DNA of 64,000 nucleotides from NCBI RefSeq assembly GCF_018449675.1, contig NZ_JAAVUZ010000007.1, positions 1 to 64,000 of the forward strand. The letters are read 5' to 3'. Numbering within the stretch: the first letter of the stretch is position 1; each line of letters starts with the position of its first letter. Of the stretch, positions 52,445 to 61,490 are shown piece after piece. Both the position numbers and the translations under genes were made by a program. The notes beneath the pieces are model-generated. The model ran no database searches. It saw nothing but the letters and a program-made list of their open reading frames with translations, and was not told where the DNA came from. Source of the DNA: Glaciihabitans sp. dw_435 (lineage in GTDB: Bacteria > Actinomycetota > Actinomycetes > Actinomycetales > Microbacteriaceae).

Positions 52445-52516
52445 GCGCGCGAATACCCCTCGGTCGGACGATGACCATTTCTATCTTTTGTCGGGCATCC
52501 ACGGGATCATTGGCGT

Positions 52517-52963
52517 GTGCCCAAGAAACACAAGCCGACGCTCGCCGATTTTGTCCGCGAGCTCGAAGCCGCGCCGTCGTCGGGCAGAGTCGACGTGCCG
52601 AAGGAGCCGGCCATACGCCCCAGCGGGTTCAACGAGGACGGCGAGCTCTTCGACCACGATGGAATGCCTCTGATGCTGTGGCAGACCACGACTCCCCACG
52701 GAGCGGCGAATTTCATCGCTGATGGGGCATTACTGGCGTACGAGCTGTGTGGCTGTGGTGGATTCGCGGGCTGCCAGCCCGTCTGGGTAGCGCCGGACGT
52801 CGTCTCCAGGATCAAGCCCGGAAGTAAGCCGAACTTGGTAGACCGCCCGAACACTCCCGAGGGGTGGATCGACGTGTGGGGAAACACTAACGGGACTGTC
52901 GTCTTCCTCCACGGCGGAATCGAATGGGGTTGGCTGCGGAACGGTGGAAGAATCCCGGAGTGA
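52517..52963 (+). CDS. Orphan protein with Cys cluster
   Basis: A 148-residue soluble protein starting at GTG 52517. A basic/proline-containing N-terminus precedes a mixed alpha/beta region. The stretch ELCGCGGFAGCQPVW holds three Cys residues in a CxC-x5-C arrangement, and three Trp residues cluster near the C-terminus (WIDVWGNT, IEWGWLR). Not recognised. The Cys cluster could bind a metal or form disulfides. It lies in an accessory-looking patch between a TetR gene and a broken orphan gene. Confidence 0.5.
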   Translation: MPKKHKPTLADFVRELEAAPSSGRVDVPKEPAIRPSGFNEDGELFDHDGMPLMLWQTTTPHGAANFIADGALLAYELCGCGGFAGCQPVWVAPDVVSRIKPGSKPNLVDRPNTPEGWIDVWGNTNGTVVFLHGGIEWGWLRNGGRIPE

Positions 52964-53038
52964 GGTCGCGACGCAACAGATCCCGTGTCGGACGGCTGGG
53001 TCCGTGGACTTGAGGGCTGCGCGTTCTAGGCTCCGAAG

Positions 53039-53692
53039 ATGCCACTCCTCCCCGCCCGTAACATCCCGCCGGAGACAAAACACCTACTGAGGCGCCAGGG
53101 GAGCGGATGGCACGTGGGCGAGCATCTTCGTCTGGACGGTGCGTCCTTTGCCCGCGTGATGAATCCGGTCGACTGGGATACCGGCCACCCCCGGTCATGG
53201 GCGTCAATCGTGGGTACCGCTATGAACGCCACTACGTCGTGGAACGACGTCGCTTCGTTGTCAGCCGCGGAGGCCCCGCAAGAAGGCGGAATTTTCCAGC
53301 CAACCGCGCGCGCTTTGGCACGGGTTCTTGCTGCTCACACGACGACACCCGATGACTGTTACTTCATGATCTGGGAGGGGTACGGGGCCAGCCGCCCCGG
53401 GTTCCCGCACGCCCAGAGCATTGAGACTCCTTATCGGCGTCGGATGCAGATTCTGCATGGCAGCGTCACGGATGGTGCTGATCCAGTCACGGGATCAGGC
53501 GGAGATAGTGGTCCGCCCTGGTAGATCCCACGGGACGGCGCGTGGGTCGTGGGAAACGATCTTTATGGCAGGAGCGTCTACGTGGCTGCACGCGAGGAGG
53601 CTATTCAGGACATCCTTGCGGCGGATGACCTGGAGGCCTACCGGGCCACCGCCGACATGTGGCTCATCGGGGAAGAGTTTTCGGACGACTGA
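53039..53692 (+). pseudogene. Orphan gene interrupted by an in-frame TAG
   Basis: The frame from ATG 53039 reads 161 codons to TAG at 53522-53524 (after GGDSGPPW), then continues in the same frame for 55 codons with protein-like composition (IPRDGAWVVGNDLYG, AAREEAIQDILAADDLEAY) to TGA at 53690-53692. Actinobacterial proteins I recall of this type have a Trp-rich WWP-DRAW stretch here, so the stop may be TGG changed to TAG; the total would be 217 codons. The N-terminal part has the motif WDTGHPRSWASIV. TAGGCT sits 6 bases before the ATG. Function unknown. Confidence 0.65.
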
Positions 53693-53770
53693 CCCGAGCT
53701 CGGGACATCCGCTCTCCGATGTCAATGTCGATCGTGAGAGTCGCTCATGGGCGAGACCTAGACTCGGGGG

Positions 53771-54991
53771 ATGCCCGATGGTCGTCGCCTCCCGATCTGG
53801 GCCGGACGCACCGCGGCGCTGCTGGGGATCGTGCTCGTTGCGTTCACCCTGCGCCAGGCAGTGGCGGCGATATCACCGATCCTGGGCGACATTCGCGTAG
53901 ACATACCGATCTCGGGCACCGGTGTCGGGCTGCTCGGCACCATGCCGCCCATTCTGTTTGCGGCTTCCGGGGTCATGGCGCCGCGTGTCGCCCGCGCCAT
54001 CGGTCTCGACGGAGGCATCGTGCTCGCGCTGGTGCTCATGACGGTCGGGCACCTCGTTCGCGCGTTCGCGCCGGGATTCGTGGTTCTTCTTGTGGGCAGC
54101 GCTCTCGCGTTCGCCGGGACGGGCATCGGAAACGTACTGTTGCCATCCATCGTCCGGCGGTACTTCCCGGACCGGGTCGCCCTCCTCACCGCGGTGTACG
54201 GCTGCATCGTCGGCGTGAGCACGGCCGTGCCCGCGGCTCTCGCGGCCCCGTTAGCTGCGCAGGCTGGCTGGCGCTTTTCGCTGGGCATCTGGTCGGTGAC
54301 GTCGGTCGTCGCGCTGGTGCCGTGGCTCGTCATCATCGTGCGAGAGCGGCGCGCACGAATTGTGGACGACGGCAGCGTGGAGTCCCCGACTGACGCGCTC
54401 GTCACCCGGCTGTGGCGGTCGCGCGCGGCCCTGTCGATCACGCTGCTTTTCTCCACCAGCACGATCTGCACCTACGCGGTCTTCGCCTGGCTGCCCGAGA
54501 TCCTCGGTGATGTCGCCGGTTCGACCCCAACTGAGGCCGGCGTGCTCCTCGCGGTGACCGGCATCATCAGCGTGCCGGGCGCGCTCGTGGTGCCCTTGCT
54601 CGCGGCCCGGCTGCGCAACGTCGGATGGCTGATCGTCGCGGGGATCGCGAGCTTCGTGCTCGGTTTCCTCGGGCTGTTGGTCGCCCCCGAATCGCTCACC
54701 CTGGTATGGGTCGTGCTCATCGGATTGGGGTCGATCCTGTTCCCGGTCAGCCTCGTGCTCATCAACTCCCGCACCCGCACCCACGGTGGCACGGTCGCCC
54801 TCAGCGGCTTCGCCCAGGGGGTGGCCTACGCCCTTGGCGCCCTCGGCCCGCTGCTCGTCGGACTGCTACACGACCTGAGCGGCGCGTGGAGCCTGCCGCT
54901 GGTGTTCCTGCTCGCCGTCGCGCTGGTGGCGACGATCCCCGCGATCACGTTGGCACAACCCGCCTTTGTTGAGGACGAACTCACTCGTTAG
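53771..54991 (+). CDS. CynX/NimT-type MFS transporter
   Basis: A 406-residue 12-helix major facilitator resembling the cyanate/nitroimidazole-transporter (CynX/NimT) group: VAFTLRQAVAAISPIL in the first helix, GTMPPILFAASGV, and the IGNVLLPSIVRRYFPDR loop after helix 4. The substrate is not predictable. TAGACT at 53759-53764 is 6 bases before the ATG. Downstream lies a decayed arginine deiminase remnant. Confidence 0.87.
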   Translation: MPDGRRLPIWAGRTAALLGIVLVAFTLRQAVAAISPILGDIRVDIPISGTGVGLLGTMPPILFAASGVMAPRVARAIGLDGGIVLALVLMTVGHLVRAFAPGFVVLLVGSALAFAGTGIGNVLLPSIVRRYFPDRVALLTAVYGCIVGVSTAVPAALAAPLAAQAGWRFSLGIWSVTSVVALVPWLVIIVRERRARIVDDGSVESPTDALVTRLWRSRAALSITLLFSTSTICTYAVFAWLPEILGDVAGSTPTEAGVLLAVTGIISVPGALVVPLLAARLRNVGWLIVAGIASFVLGFLGLLVAPESLTLVWVVLIGLGSILFPVSLVLINSRTRTHGGTVALSGFAQGVAYALGALGPLLVGLLHDLSGAWSLPLVFLLAVALVATIPAITLAQPAFVEDELTR

Positions 54992-55304
54992 GGTCGACCG
55001 CGTGTCCGATGGTCAGAAGTCGACCGGCTCGCGAATGATCGGGCACGTCATGCCGTGGCCACCGCCGCGGCCACGGCCGAGCTCGGCACCGACGATGGGG
55101 GACGCTGAGCTTGTTCGTTTCCGTGCTGGAGGTCGACGCCTCTTGCGTCGTCACGGTTGCTCCTCACTGGGCGGGCGTGGGGCGGGCAGAGAGTGTGGGC
55201 AGAGGGGCGCACGGGGCAGCCGCGGTCCGACGATGAAATCGCTGCCCATGGTCCTGTCGGCGCGGGCCGCCAGCCTCACCCCGGGCGGGTGACCGTGCGG
55301 GCCA
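54992..55304. other. 313-bp region without an intact gene
   Basis: It holds the arginine deiminase remnant (55013-55100, minus strand) and about 200 further bases in which no coding frame, RNA gene or regulatory repeat could be supported. Confidence 0.55.
55013..55100 (-). pseudogene. Remnant of arginine deiminase C-terminus
   Basis: Read on the minus strand, about 28 codons ([25 protein letters not shown], then TGA at 55015-55013) match the C-terminal end of arginine deiminase, whose family form is [15 protein letters not shown]. The residue that should be the nucleophilic Cys is Gly (GGC at 55054-55052). Upstream of this the match stops, and no frame continues the enzyme. It is thus a deletion remnant of arcA rather than a working gene. 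Confidence 0.7.
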
Positions 55305-56018
55305 CTAAGGCCGGGGTCGCTCCCATCCGGCTACCACCCGCGCCACCGCAATGACAAGAAACAGTTGCCCCGCGATTGCCTCGACGATCGCGACGGTCTG
55401 GCCAAACTGGCCGACGGGCACGAGATTGCCGTACCCGGTGGTGGTCAGGGTGGTGAAGGAGAAGAACAACTGGCTGGTGAGGGTGTCCGCGTGCGCGTCG
55501 CCGAAGATCGGGACATCCGTCACCAGCGCAGTCAGGTTGAACACGAATGTGAAGAACATCCCGACCAGAACATAGGCCGCGACGGCCGCCAACAGGGTCT
55601 GACCGTCTACCCGACCACGGCGTATCTGGTGGGAGAGAATCGCGACCGGTGCGCTGAGATACGCCAGCATCGAGGCGGCGGACAGCGCGATGTCCAGCAC
55701 GTGTCCCTCGGTTCCTGCCAGGCGCACCGCGATGATGGCCACGGCTGCCACGGCGAGCACGATCCAGCCGGTGCGACGAAGCACCGGTCCGACGTGCGCG
55801 ACCCAGAGAGTGACCGCGACGGTCGCCAGTTGCACGAGCAGGGCGGGTGCGCTCGGATCCGGAGACGCCTGAGTGGCACACAACACATACGAGACCGCAA
55901 TGAGCAGCAGCACGACCCAATAGCCGGACTGGGAGTGCGGATGCCTCGCGGCGAGGCGGTCCTGCCAGGCCGCGGGCACCCCTGCCGACGTCCGCCCCGG
56001 AGTATCGCCCAGTGTCAT
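55305..56018 (-). CDS. Potassium channel family protein
   Basis: A 237-residue membrane protein with about six helices. The final pair encloses a pore loop with the K+ selectivity filter TTTGYGNL, preceded by FFSFTTL. The order of helices before the pore resembles bacterial Ion_trans_2 proteins; a voltage-sensor Arg ladder is not evident. ATG at 56018 was chosen; a frame to 56156 adds a polar, low-complexity region. Confidence 0.85.
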   Translation of the reverse strand: MTLGDTPGRTSAGVPAAWQDRLAARHPHSQSGYWVVLLLIAVSYVLCATQASPDPSAPALLVQLATVAVTLWVAHVGPVLRRTGWIVLAVAAVAIIAVRLAGTEGHVLDIALSAASMLAYLSAPVAILSHQIRRGRVDGQTLLAAVAAYVLVGMFFTFVFNLTALVTDVPIFGDAHADTLTSQLFFSFTTLTTTGYGNLVPVGQFGQTVAIVEAIAGQLFLVIAVARVVAGWERPRP

Positions 56019-56196
56019 GTCGCTCCGGCCCGTCGTCGAACCCCGGCTCGATCCTCTGGCGCGGTGTGGAGGGGCGGCATCATCCGTGGAGGGTGAGGCC
56101 GGGGCATCCCGCAGCTCCCACACTGTGGTCGACAAGGGAACGGCTGCGTCGATCACCCGGTCGGCGGCAGATCAAACAACGAAGGTGGTCGACATC

Positions 56197-56628
56197 ATGA
56201 GCAACATCACACACAGTCGGTCTTCATCGGGGTGGGCCGACTGGCTGGTCTTCGCCGGAGTGATCCTGGTGATCAACGGAGGCTTCAACGTCATCCAGGG
56301 CATCGTGGCGCTCGTCGGGCCCGATGCCTACTTCGCCTCCGTCAACGGCAGCCTCTTCATCTTCAATGTGGAGGGCTGGGCCTGGTGGAATCTCATCATC
56401 GGGGCGCTGCAGGTGATTGCGGCGCTCGCACTGTTCTTCAGCGGGGCGGGTTGGGCCCGGATCGTCGCGGTGATTCTCGCGTCGCTGAGCGCATTTGTGC
56501 AGATGATCCTGATCCCCGTGCAGCCGTGGTGGTCTCTGATCGTGATCGCGGTGGACGTGCTCATCATCTACGCGCTCGTCGCGCACGGACGGGAGCTTCG
56601 CGATGAGGGCAGCCGCAATACCGCGTAG
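56197..56628 (+). CDS. DUF7144-like membrane protein
   Basis: A 143-residue protein with four hydrophobic helices: WADWLVFAGVILVINGGFNV near the start, then IIGALQVIAALALFF, ILASLSAFVQMILI and LIVIAVDVLIIYALV. Length and the WxxFAGxxLxxxGxFN start match the DUF7144 family common in actinobacteria. Function unknown. Confidence 0.78.
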   Translation: MSNITHSRSSSGWADWLVFAGVILVINGGFNVIQGIVALVGPDAYFASVNGSLFIFNVEGWAWWNLIIGALQVIAALALFFSGAGWARIVAVILASLSAFVQMILIPVQPWWSLIVIAVDVLIIYALVAHGRELRDEGSRNTA

Positions 56629-56631
56629 AAG

Positions 56632-57186
56632 CTAGTTCTCGATGGTCACGGTGAGCAGCGGGCACGTCGCGAGGTCGGCCCGCCTGCCCGTGGAGGCATC
56701 GACACAGGTGAATCCGCGGGTGAGGCGGATGGTGGATGTCCCCACCGAACTGGCCGTGAACAACGAGGCATCCCGCTGAAGCGCAGAACCGGAGGCGACG
56801 ACGCCGTGTGCCAGGGCGGAGCCGCTGGCAATGACACCGCCGAGGGGACGGCCGGTGCCACCGACGATGAGCAGGGATTCACCCACGTGGATGAAGATCA
56901 GTGGGGTCGGTGCGCTCGCCAGTTCGCCGGTGCACCCGGCAAGCGGAATGGGTATGTCATCGTCAACCACCACCTGCACCTCGGATTGTGCGCAGGTCGT
57001 CTCGTTGCCGGAGCCGGTCTGCCCGACGACGCGAATCGGGCCGGGGGTGGCAGATGCGGCGGGAGAGCTCGGTGCGGTGCCCGCCGCCGCGAGGGTGCAT
57101 CCCGTGAGGGCCAACACCGCGACCGCCATGACGGCGACATGGCGCCAGGGAAGAGCGGGGGCCGACGAGCGAGTGTTCCGCGTCAT
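56632..57186 (-). CDS. Putative lipoprotein
   Basis: A 184-residue exported protein with a signal peptide and lipobox (AVMAVAVLALTGC), followed by an Ala/Ser/Pro-rich linker and a beta-rich domain containing VVVDDDIPIPLAGC and FIHVGESLLIV. Four Cys residues after the lipobox could form two disulfides. No family recognised. TATCGT at 57198-57193 is 6 bases before the chosen ATG (57186); a longer frame to 57384 has no supporting features. Confidence 0.68.
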   Translation of the reverse strand: MTRNTRSSAPALPWRHVAVMAVAVLALTGCTLAAAGTAPSSPAASATPGPIRVVGQTGSGNETTCAQSEVQVVVDDDIPIPLAGCTGELASAPTPLIFIHVGESLLIVGGTGRPLGGVIASGSALAHGVVASGSALQRDASLFTASSVGTSTIRLTRGFTCVDASTGRRADLATCPLLTVTIEN

Positions 57187-57259
57187 GTGGCGACGATAAC
57201 TCAGATCACGAAGGATCGCGCGGGCTGGCGGCGGCGGGGACGGTGACGAGTCGGGCCGA

Positions 57260-57556
57260 TCAGACTGTGCCGCTGCCGGGTGTTTCGCGTCCACGATTGA
57301 GGCGTTCGACCTCGGCGTCGACATCCGACTCCGTGATGTAACGCCGGGTTCCGTAGGCCTCGATCGCCTGGAACACCACCGCAACGCCGATGCCCAGAAT
57401 CGCCCAGATGGGCCAGAAGTAGCCGCCCGGTGATGTCATCCACCAGATGACAATGAGGAACACGGAAACGACGAGCCACACCCATAACAGCGCGGTGAAA
57501 TCAGCCCTGGCTTTCAGGCGTCGACGGGCGAGCGTTCGGATTTCTTCCTCGTTCAT
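57260..57556 (-). CDS. 2TM-domain protein
   Basis: A 98-residue protein: short charged N-terminal helix (EEEIRTLARRRLKARADF), two membrane helices (about 20-40 and 46-66), and a polar tail with ESDVDAEVERL. This is the plan of the 2TM domain family, often found near histidine kinases, though none is here. TACCCT at 57570-57565 lies 8 bases upstream of the ATG. Confidence 0.75.
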   Translation of the reverse strand: MNEEEIRTLARRRLKARADFTALLWVWLVVSVFLIVIWWMTSPGGYFWPIWAILGIGVAVVFQAIEAYGTRRYITESDVDAEVERLNRGRETPGSGTV

Positions 57557-57881
57557 GGGTCCTTAGGGTAGAACTCCGTGCCCGCTCGCGGCAGGGGTCA
57601 GCGGCTGGTTTCTTGCACCGCGATTCCGGGCGCCGATGCAGGCATTCGGCTAAACTGGCGGCATCGAAGGGGAGTAGTTCTCGCTGTGGCACCGCCGCAG
57701 CGACGTGCGTGTCGACATGCTGGCGAATCTCAGGATCCGCCCGGTGCGCCACCTCGTGGACATCCACGCGGCGAACGAGACCTTCGGCCAGACACAGCGA
57801 AACACGCTCATCCCGGGTTTCGCGTCTTTGGCCGAACTCTCGCCCAGCGGAACTTCGGCCGAAGTCGACCGAAGGAACGCC
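57557..57881. other. 325-bp leader region of the VIT1 gene
   Basis: It contains the manganese riboswitch candidate (57665-57792) and, just before the gene, a palindromic hairpin. The first ~100 bases presumably hold the promoter: GGCTAAACTGG near 57650 offers a TAAACT -10 box about 20 bases ahead of the riboswitch. No protein gene is supported; open frames here are shadows of the leader. Confidence 0.6.
57665..57792 (+). promoter_or_regulatory. yybP-ykoY-like manganese riboswitch (VIT1 leader)
   Basis: GAAGGGGAGTAG at 57666-57677 matches the conserved 5' loop of the yybP-ykoY RNA, and AACGAGACCTTCGG (57773-57786) matches its 3' partner loop. GC-rich helices lie between them. About 60 bases later an ACTTCGGCCGAAGT hairpin (57853-57866) sits just before the ribosome-binding site and may be the expression switch. 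The family binds Mn2+ and turns on metal exporters, which fits the gene downstream. Confidence 0.72.
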
Positions 57882-59006
57882 ATGACACCCACATCCGAAG
57901 TTCGCCCCGCGGGCGACGCGGGCAACCCCACCTCTGCACCGGATCCCACTCCCGCACAGATCAAACGCTGGCGTCAGTACCTCGCCGACGAACTGGCCGA
58001 GGCCTCCGTCTACCGCGATCTCGCGAGCCGGCGCACGGGTGAGGAGCGGGAGATTCTTCTCGGTCTCGCCGAGGCCGAGGGCCGCCACGAGACGCACTGG
58101 CTCGAGCTGCTAGGTGACAACGTGGGCAAGCCGCGACGCGGGGACATCCGCACCCGGTTCCTCGGATTTCTCGCCCGACGCTTTGGTTCGGTCTTCGTGC
58201 TGGCGCTCGCGCAGCGTGCAGAGTCCCGGTCGCCCTACGAGGAGGACGAGGATGCCACGCGCCAGATGGCCGCGGACGAGCGCATCCACGAGGAGGTCGT
58301 ACGCGGACTCGCAGAACGCGGGCGCAACCGGCTGTCGGGAACCTTCCGGGCAGCGGTCTTTGGCGCCAACGATGGCCTGGTCAGCAACCTGTCGCTGATT
58401 CTCGGTGTCGGTGCGAGCGGAGTGTCCACCCAAATCGTGCTTCTGACCGGTGTCGCGGGGTTGCTCGCCGGCGCGCTGTCGATGGGCGCGGGCGAATATG
58501 TGTCGGTGCGGTCGCAGAGGGAACTGCTCGAGGCATCCACTTTCAATCCTGAAGCTCGGACGGCGATACCGCAGCTGGACGTCGACGCGAACGAACTCGC
58601 GCTGCTGTACCGCGCTCGCGGCATGAGCATCGAGGAGGCCGAGACACATGCCGCTGAGGTGCTCGATGGCATGCATCAGGAGAAGGCAGAAGCGCCCGCG
58701 GCCGACGCGCCCGATGAGCACGAGGCGATCGGGTCGGGCTTCGGTGCCGCGCTGTCGAGCTTCTGCTTCTTCGCGTCGGGCGCGATCATCCCGATCATCC
58801 CGTACCTGTTCGGACTCAGCGGCATCACAGCCGTGATTGTCGCTTCCGTTCTGGTCGGCATCGCCCTGCTGGGAACGGGCGCGGTCGTCGGACTGCTGTC
58901 GGGCGCCTCGCCGGTCAAGCGCGGTTTGCGCCAGCTCGCAATCGGCTTTGGTGCCGCGGCCGTCACGTACGCGCTGGGTCTCGCGTTCGGGACGTCGGCC
59001 GGATAG
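57882..59006 (+). CDS. Rubrerythrin-VIT1 fusion metal transporter
   Basis: A 374-residue protein with an N-terminal ferritin-like (rubrerythrin) domain (about 25-150; metal-ligand-type Glu/His in EASVYRDLASRR, GLAEAEGRHETHW and ADERIHEEV) fused to a VIT1/CCC1 Fe2+/Mn2+ transporter (about 165-374; FGANDGLVSNLSLILGV, MGAGEYVSVRSQRE). The family moves iron or manganese out of the cytoplasm; the soluble domain probably senses or oxidises the metal, as in MbfA. The Mn-riboswitch-like leader argues for manganese. GAAGGAA precedes ATG 57882. Confidence 0.88.
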   Translation: MTPTSEVRPAGDAGNPTSAPDPTPAQIKRWRQYLADELAEASVYRDLASRRTGEEREILLGLAEAEGRHETHWLELLGDNVGKPRRGDIRTRFLGFLARRFGSVFVLALAQRAESRSPYEEDEDATRQMAADERIHEEVVRGLAERGRNRLSGTFRAAVFGANDGLVSNLSLILGVGASGVSTQIVLLTGVAGLLAGALSMGAGEYVSVRSQRELLEASTFNPEARTAIPQLDVDANELALLYRARGMSIEEAETHAAEVLDGMHQEKAEAPAADAPDEHEAIGSGFGAALSSFCFFASGAIIPIIPYLFGLSGITAVIVASVLVGIALLGTGAVVGLLSGASPVKRGLRQLAIGFGAAAVTYALGLAFGTSAG

Positions 59007-59065
59007 CTCGCGTTCGAGGGCGCCGGGTGGGGGCATCCGCCCGCCAATCCGCATACGATCTCAGC

Positions 59066-59923
59066 ATGACAATCGCGCTGACGGGCACATCGGGAAATAT
59101 CGGACGCAAGGTTCTCGAGCGGCTCGGCGGTGAGCATGTGCTGATCGGGCGCGACCTGGCGAAGCTTCCGGCGGGCGGCGCCCACCGCGAGGCCGCCTAC
59201 GGGGACACCGATGCCATGACGACCGCGCTCGCCGGCGTCGAGACGCTGTTCTTCGTCTCCGGGCGCGAAGCCCCGAATCGTCTGGAGGAGCACTTCTCGG
59301 TGGTCGCGGCGGCCTTCGCCGCGGGTGTCGAGCGAATCGTGTACCTGTCGTTCCTGGGCAACTCTGAAAACTGCACCTTCACCTTCGGGCGTCACCACTA
59401 CTTCACCGAGCAGCGCATCCGCGAGACGGGCATGAAGTTCACGTTCCTGCAGGACAGCCTCTACCAGGACTACCTTCCGTTCATGACGGATCCGGAGGGC
59501 GTCATTCGCGGTCCGGCAGGCGATGGCACCGTCAGCGCGGTGAGCACCGACGATGTGGCGGATGTCGCGGCGACGATCCTTCGCGCCGCCGCCGATGGTG
59601 ACCCCGTGCATGATGGAGTCACGTACCGGGTCACCGGGCCGGAGGCGCTGACGCTCGATGACGTGGCCGCGGCGCTGCAGAAAGCGACGGGTCGGCCAGT
59701 GAGATACGAGCGTGAAACCGAGGCGGAGGCGTACGCCTCGCGGGCGAAGTTCAACGCTCCCGACTTCGAGGTCGAGGGCTGGGTGACGTCGTACCAGGCG
59801 ATTGCCGCGGGCGATCTGTCGGCGATCAGTGACGATGTGCAGCGCGTCACCGGTCATGCGCCGCAGTCCTTCGACGAGTTCCTGCTCGCGCATCCCGAGA
59901 GTTACCAGCACCTGCTGTCGTAG
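59066..59923 (+). CDS. NmrA/QorB-like NAD(P)-binding protein
   Basis: A 285-residue atypical short-chain dehydrogenase: ALTGTSGNIGRKVLERLG nucleotide motif, YLSFLGNSEN, and FLQDSLYQDYLPF, typical of NmrA-like and quinone oxidoreductase (QorB) proteins. It may be an NADPH-dependent quinone reductase or a redox sensor. TACGAT at 59054-59059 is 6 bases before the ATG. Confidence 0.83.
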   Translation: MTIALTGTSGNIGRKVLERLGGEHVLIGRDLAKLPAGGAHREAAYGDTDAMTTALAGVETLFFVSGREAPNRLEEHFSVVAAAFAAGVERIVYLSFLGNSENCTFTFGRHHYFTEQRIRETGMKFTFLQDSLYQDYLPFMTDPEGVIRGPAGDGTVSAVSTDDVADVAATILRAAADGDPVHDGVTYRVTGPEALTLDDVAAALQKATGRPVRYERETEAEAYASRAKFNAPDFEVEGWVTSYQAIAAGDLSAISDDVQRVTGHAPQSFDEFLLAHPESYQHLLS

Positions 59924-60029
59924 CGAGGGCGATGCGCGGTTTGGTGTGGGTTGTTTCCGTTCGCGAGGCAGCCGGCTCAGACTGGTGGGCGCTTGTGGGC
60001 ATAGTTCAGCTCCGCAACCGGTGGTCCAG

Positions 60030-61490
60030 CTAAGCGGCCGCCCGGCGCCGGGAGAGTTCGGCGACGGCCACCGCGCGGTTCTGGCCCATCGGTTTCCACG
60101 TCTGGGTCGGATCTACCCACGGTGGGGCCAGCAGATAGGGCTTGCCGTTGATCATTGTCATCTGGTTGTCGGAGCGGTGGATATCCCGATGGTGGGGGCC
60201 GCAGATCAGCACCGCATTGTCGATGTCGGTGGGACCACCCTCGCCGTAGGGGATCACGTGGTGACCTTCACTCTGTCGCGCCGAGGTTGAACAACCATCG
60301 ACTGCGCAGGTGCCGCCGTCCCGGGCGATCATCGCCCGCCGCTGTGCGTCGCTGAAGAGTCGCGGTTTGGGGCCAAGGTAGAGGATTTCGCCGGAGTTGC
60401 CGAGGACTACCTTTTGAACACCGCCGTCGCACGCCATCTGGCGGATCGTGGCCATGGAGACGGGCTCGTCACCGCCGTCGATCCAACCGACGCCGGTGCC
60501 CCGTTCAAGGTCTTCGAGCGTTACCACCGCGGTCACCGTGGCGGTCGCCCTGGCGCCGCCGGTCTCGTTGGCGCTCGCCCGCATTCCGGCCTTGAGATAG
60601 CCGAAGAGAACGTCGGACTGACGTTGCTCCCGCGTGCGGTTGTCGGCGATCACCACTCGTTCGCGTCCATCATCGTCAATGACTGTCACGTTCTCGCTGT
60701 CATCCTCGGAGAGGAAGCGAGGCACCTTGGCGCTCTGTGCCTCTTCGAACAGCGCCTTGACGTGAGCAGTTTCGACCGGGGTCGCGTCCCACACGATGCG
60801 GGAGATGCCATTGTTCTCCCGCCCGACCCGAAGACCGCGACGGGCGTGAATCTCGTCTTCCCGCGGCTCTGCTCCGTCGGGGTCAAGGGCCTCTCGCCAG
60901 ATGCGGGCCTGAGTCTGAACGAGGTCTGTCGACTTCTCCTGTGCGAAGTCGACGAGGCTCTCTTCTGCCGTGGCGATGTCGGTGGGGGCGGCGGTCGCGC
61001 CGTCTAGGCATTTAATGATGCGGGACGCGGCATCCACTCCAATGAGTCCCGCTTCGACGGCTCCCGAGATGCGGGGGTAGGAGTAGGGCTCGAAGGATCC
61101 GTCGAGGGCCAGCCGAAGGCGAAGCGTGGTGCCCAGCTTCATTCTGCGGTACGCCTCGGCCTCGGAAATGCGGGTCAGTCGCTCAAGCAGAAAGGCAGGC
61201 TTTGCGTCTCCCAGTCGGGAAGCAAGTCCCTCGGTCCCGAGTTCGTAGCGCGACCGATGGGCGATCTCTGCGGCGGTCTTGGCGCGGATGCCGTCGACGA
61301 GTCTGCCGGCCTGCTCGATCTGCGCGGTCACCGAGCACAGGGTGTCGTCGCTGAGCGCATCGAGGGACCTGCTCGCCACGTTTTCGAGCAACGCGATCGA
61401 CGACACGACGTCGGGCACGAGTGCCTCTTCGGCGCCCGCGTCGGTGCCCATTCCGAGGTACTCGGAGAGAGCCGCTGCATCGATTTCCAT
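60030..61490 (-). CDS. DUF222/HNH endonuclease-like protein
   Basis: A 486-residue protein with an N-terminal DUF222 helical domain (RSLDALSDDTL, ARTAEIAHRSRYE-like region near residues 70-85) and a C-terminal HNH nuclease fold: CAVDGC, SEGHHVIPYGEGG, and ICGPHHRDIHRSD. Such proteins (the REP13E12 type) are numerous in actinobacterial genomes, often in several copies, and are regarded as mobile-element or domesticated nucleases. The HNH residues look intact. No terminal repeats were seen. Confidence 0.85.
   Translation of the reverse strand: MEIDAAALSEYLGMGTDAGAEEALVPDVVSSIALLENVASRSLDALSDDTLCSVTAQIEQAGRLVDGIRAKTAAEIAHRSRYELGTEGLASRLGDAKPAFLLERLTRISEAEAYRRMKLGTTLRLRLALDGSFEPYSYPRISGAVEAGLIGVDAASRIIKCLDGATAAPTDIATAEESLVDFAQEKSTDLVQTQARIWREALDPDGAEPREDEIHARRGLRVGRENNGISRIVWDATPVETAHVKALFEEAQSAKVPRFLSEDDSENVTVIDDDGRERVVIADNRTREQRQSDVLFGYLKAGMRASANETGGARATATVTAVVTLEDLERGTGVGWIDGGDEPVSMATIRQMACDGGVQKVVLGNSGEILYLGPKPRLFSDAQRRAMIARDGGTCAVDGCSTSARQSEGHHVIPYGEGGPTDIDNAVLICGPHHRDIHRSDNQMTMINGKPYLLAPPWVDPTQTWKPMGQNRAVAVAELSRRRAAA

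Noticed and set aside
60030-61490. Transposon or intein containing the HNH protein
   Set aside because: No inverted repeats, target duplications or transposase were found; it is a stand-alone DUF222/HNH gene.
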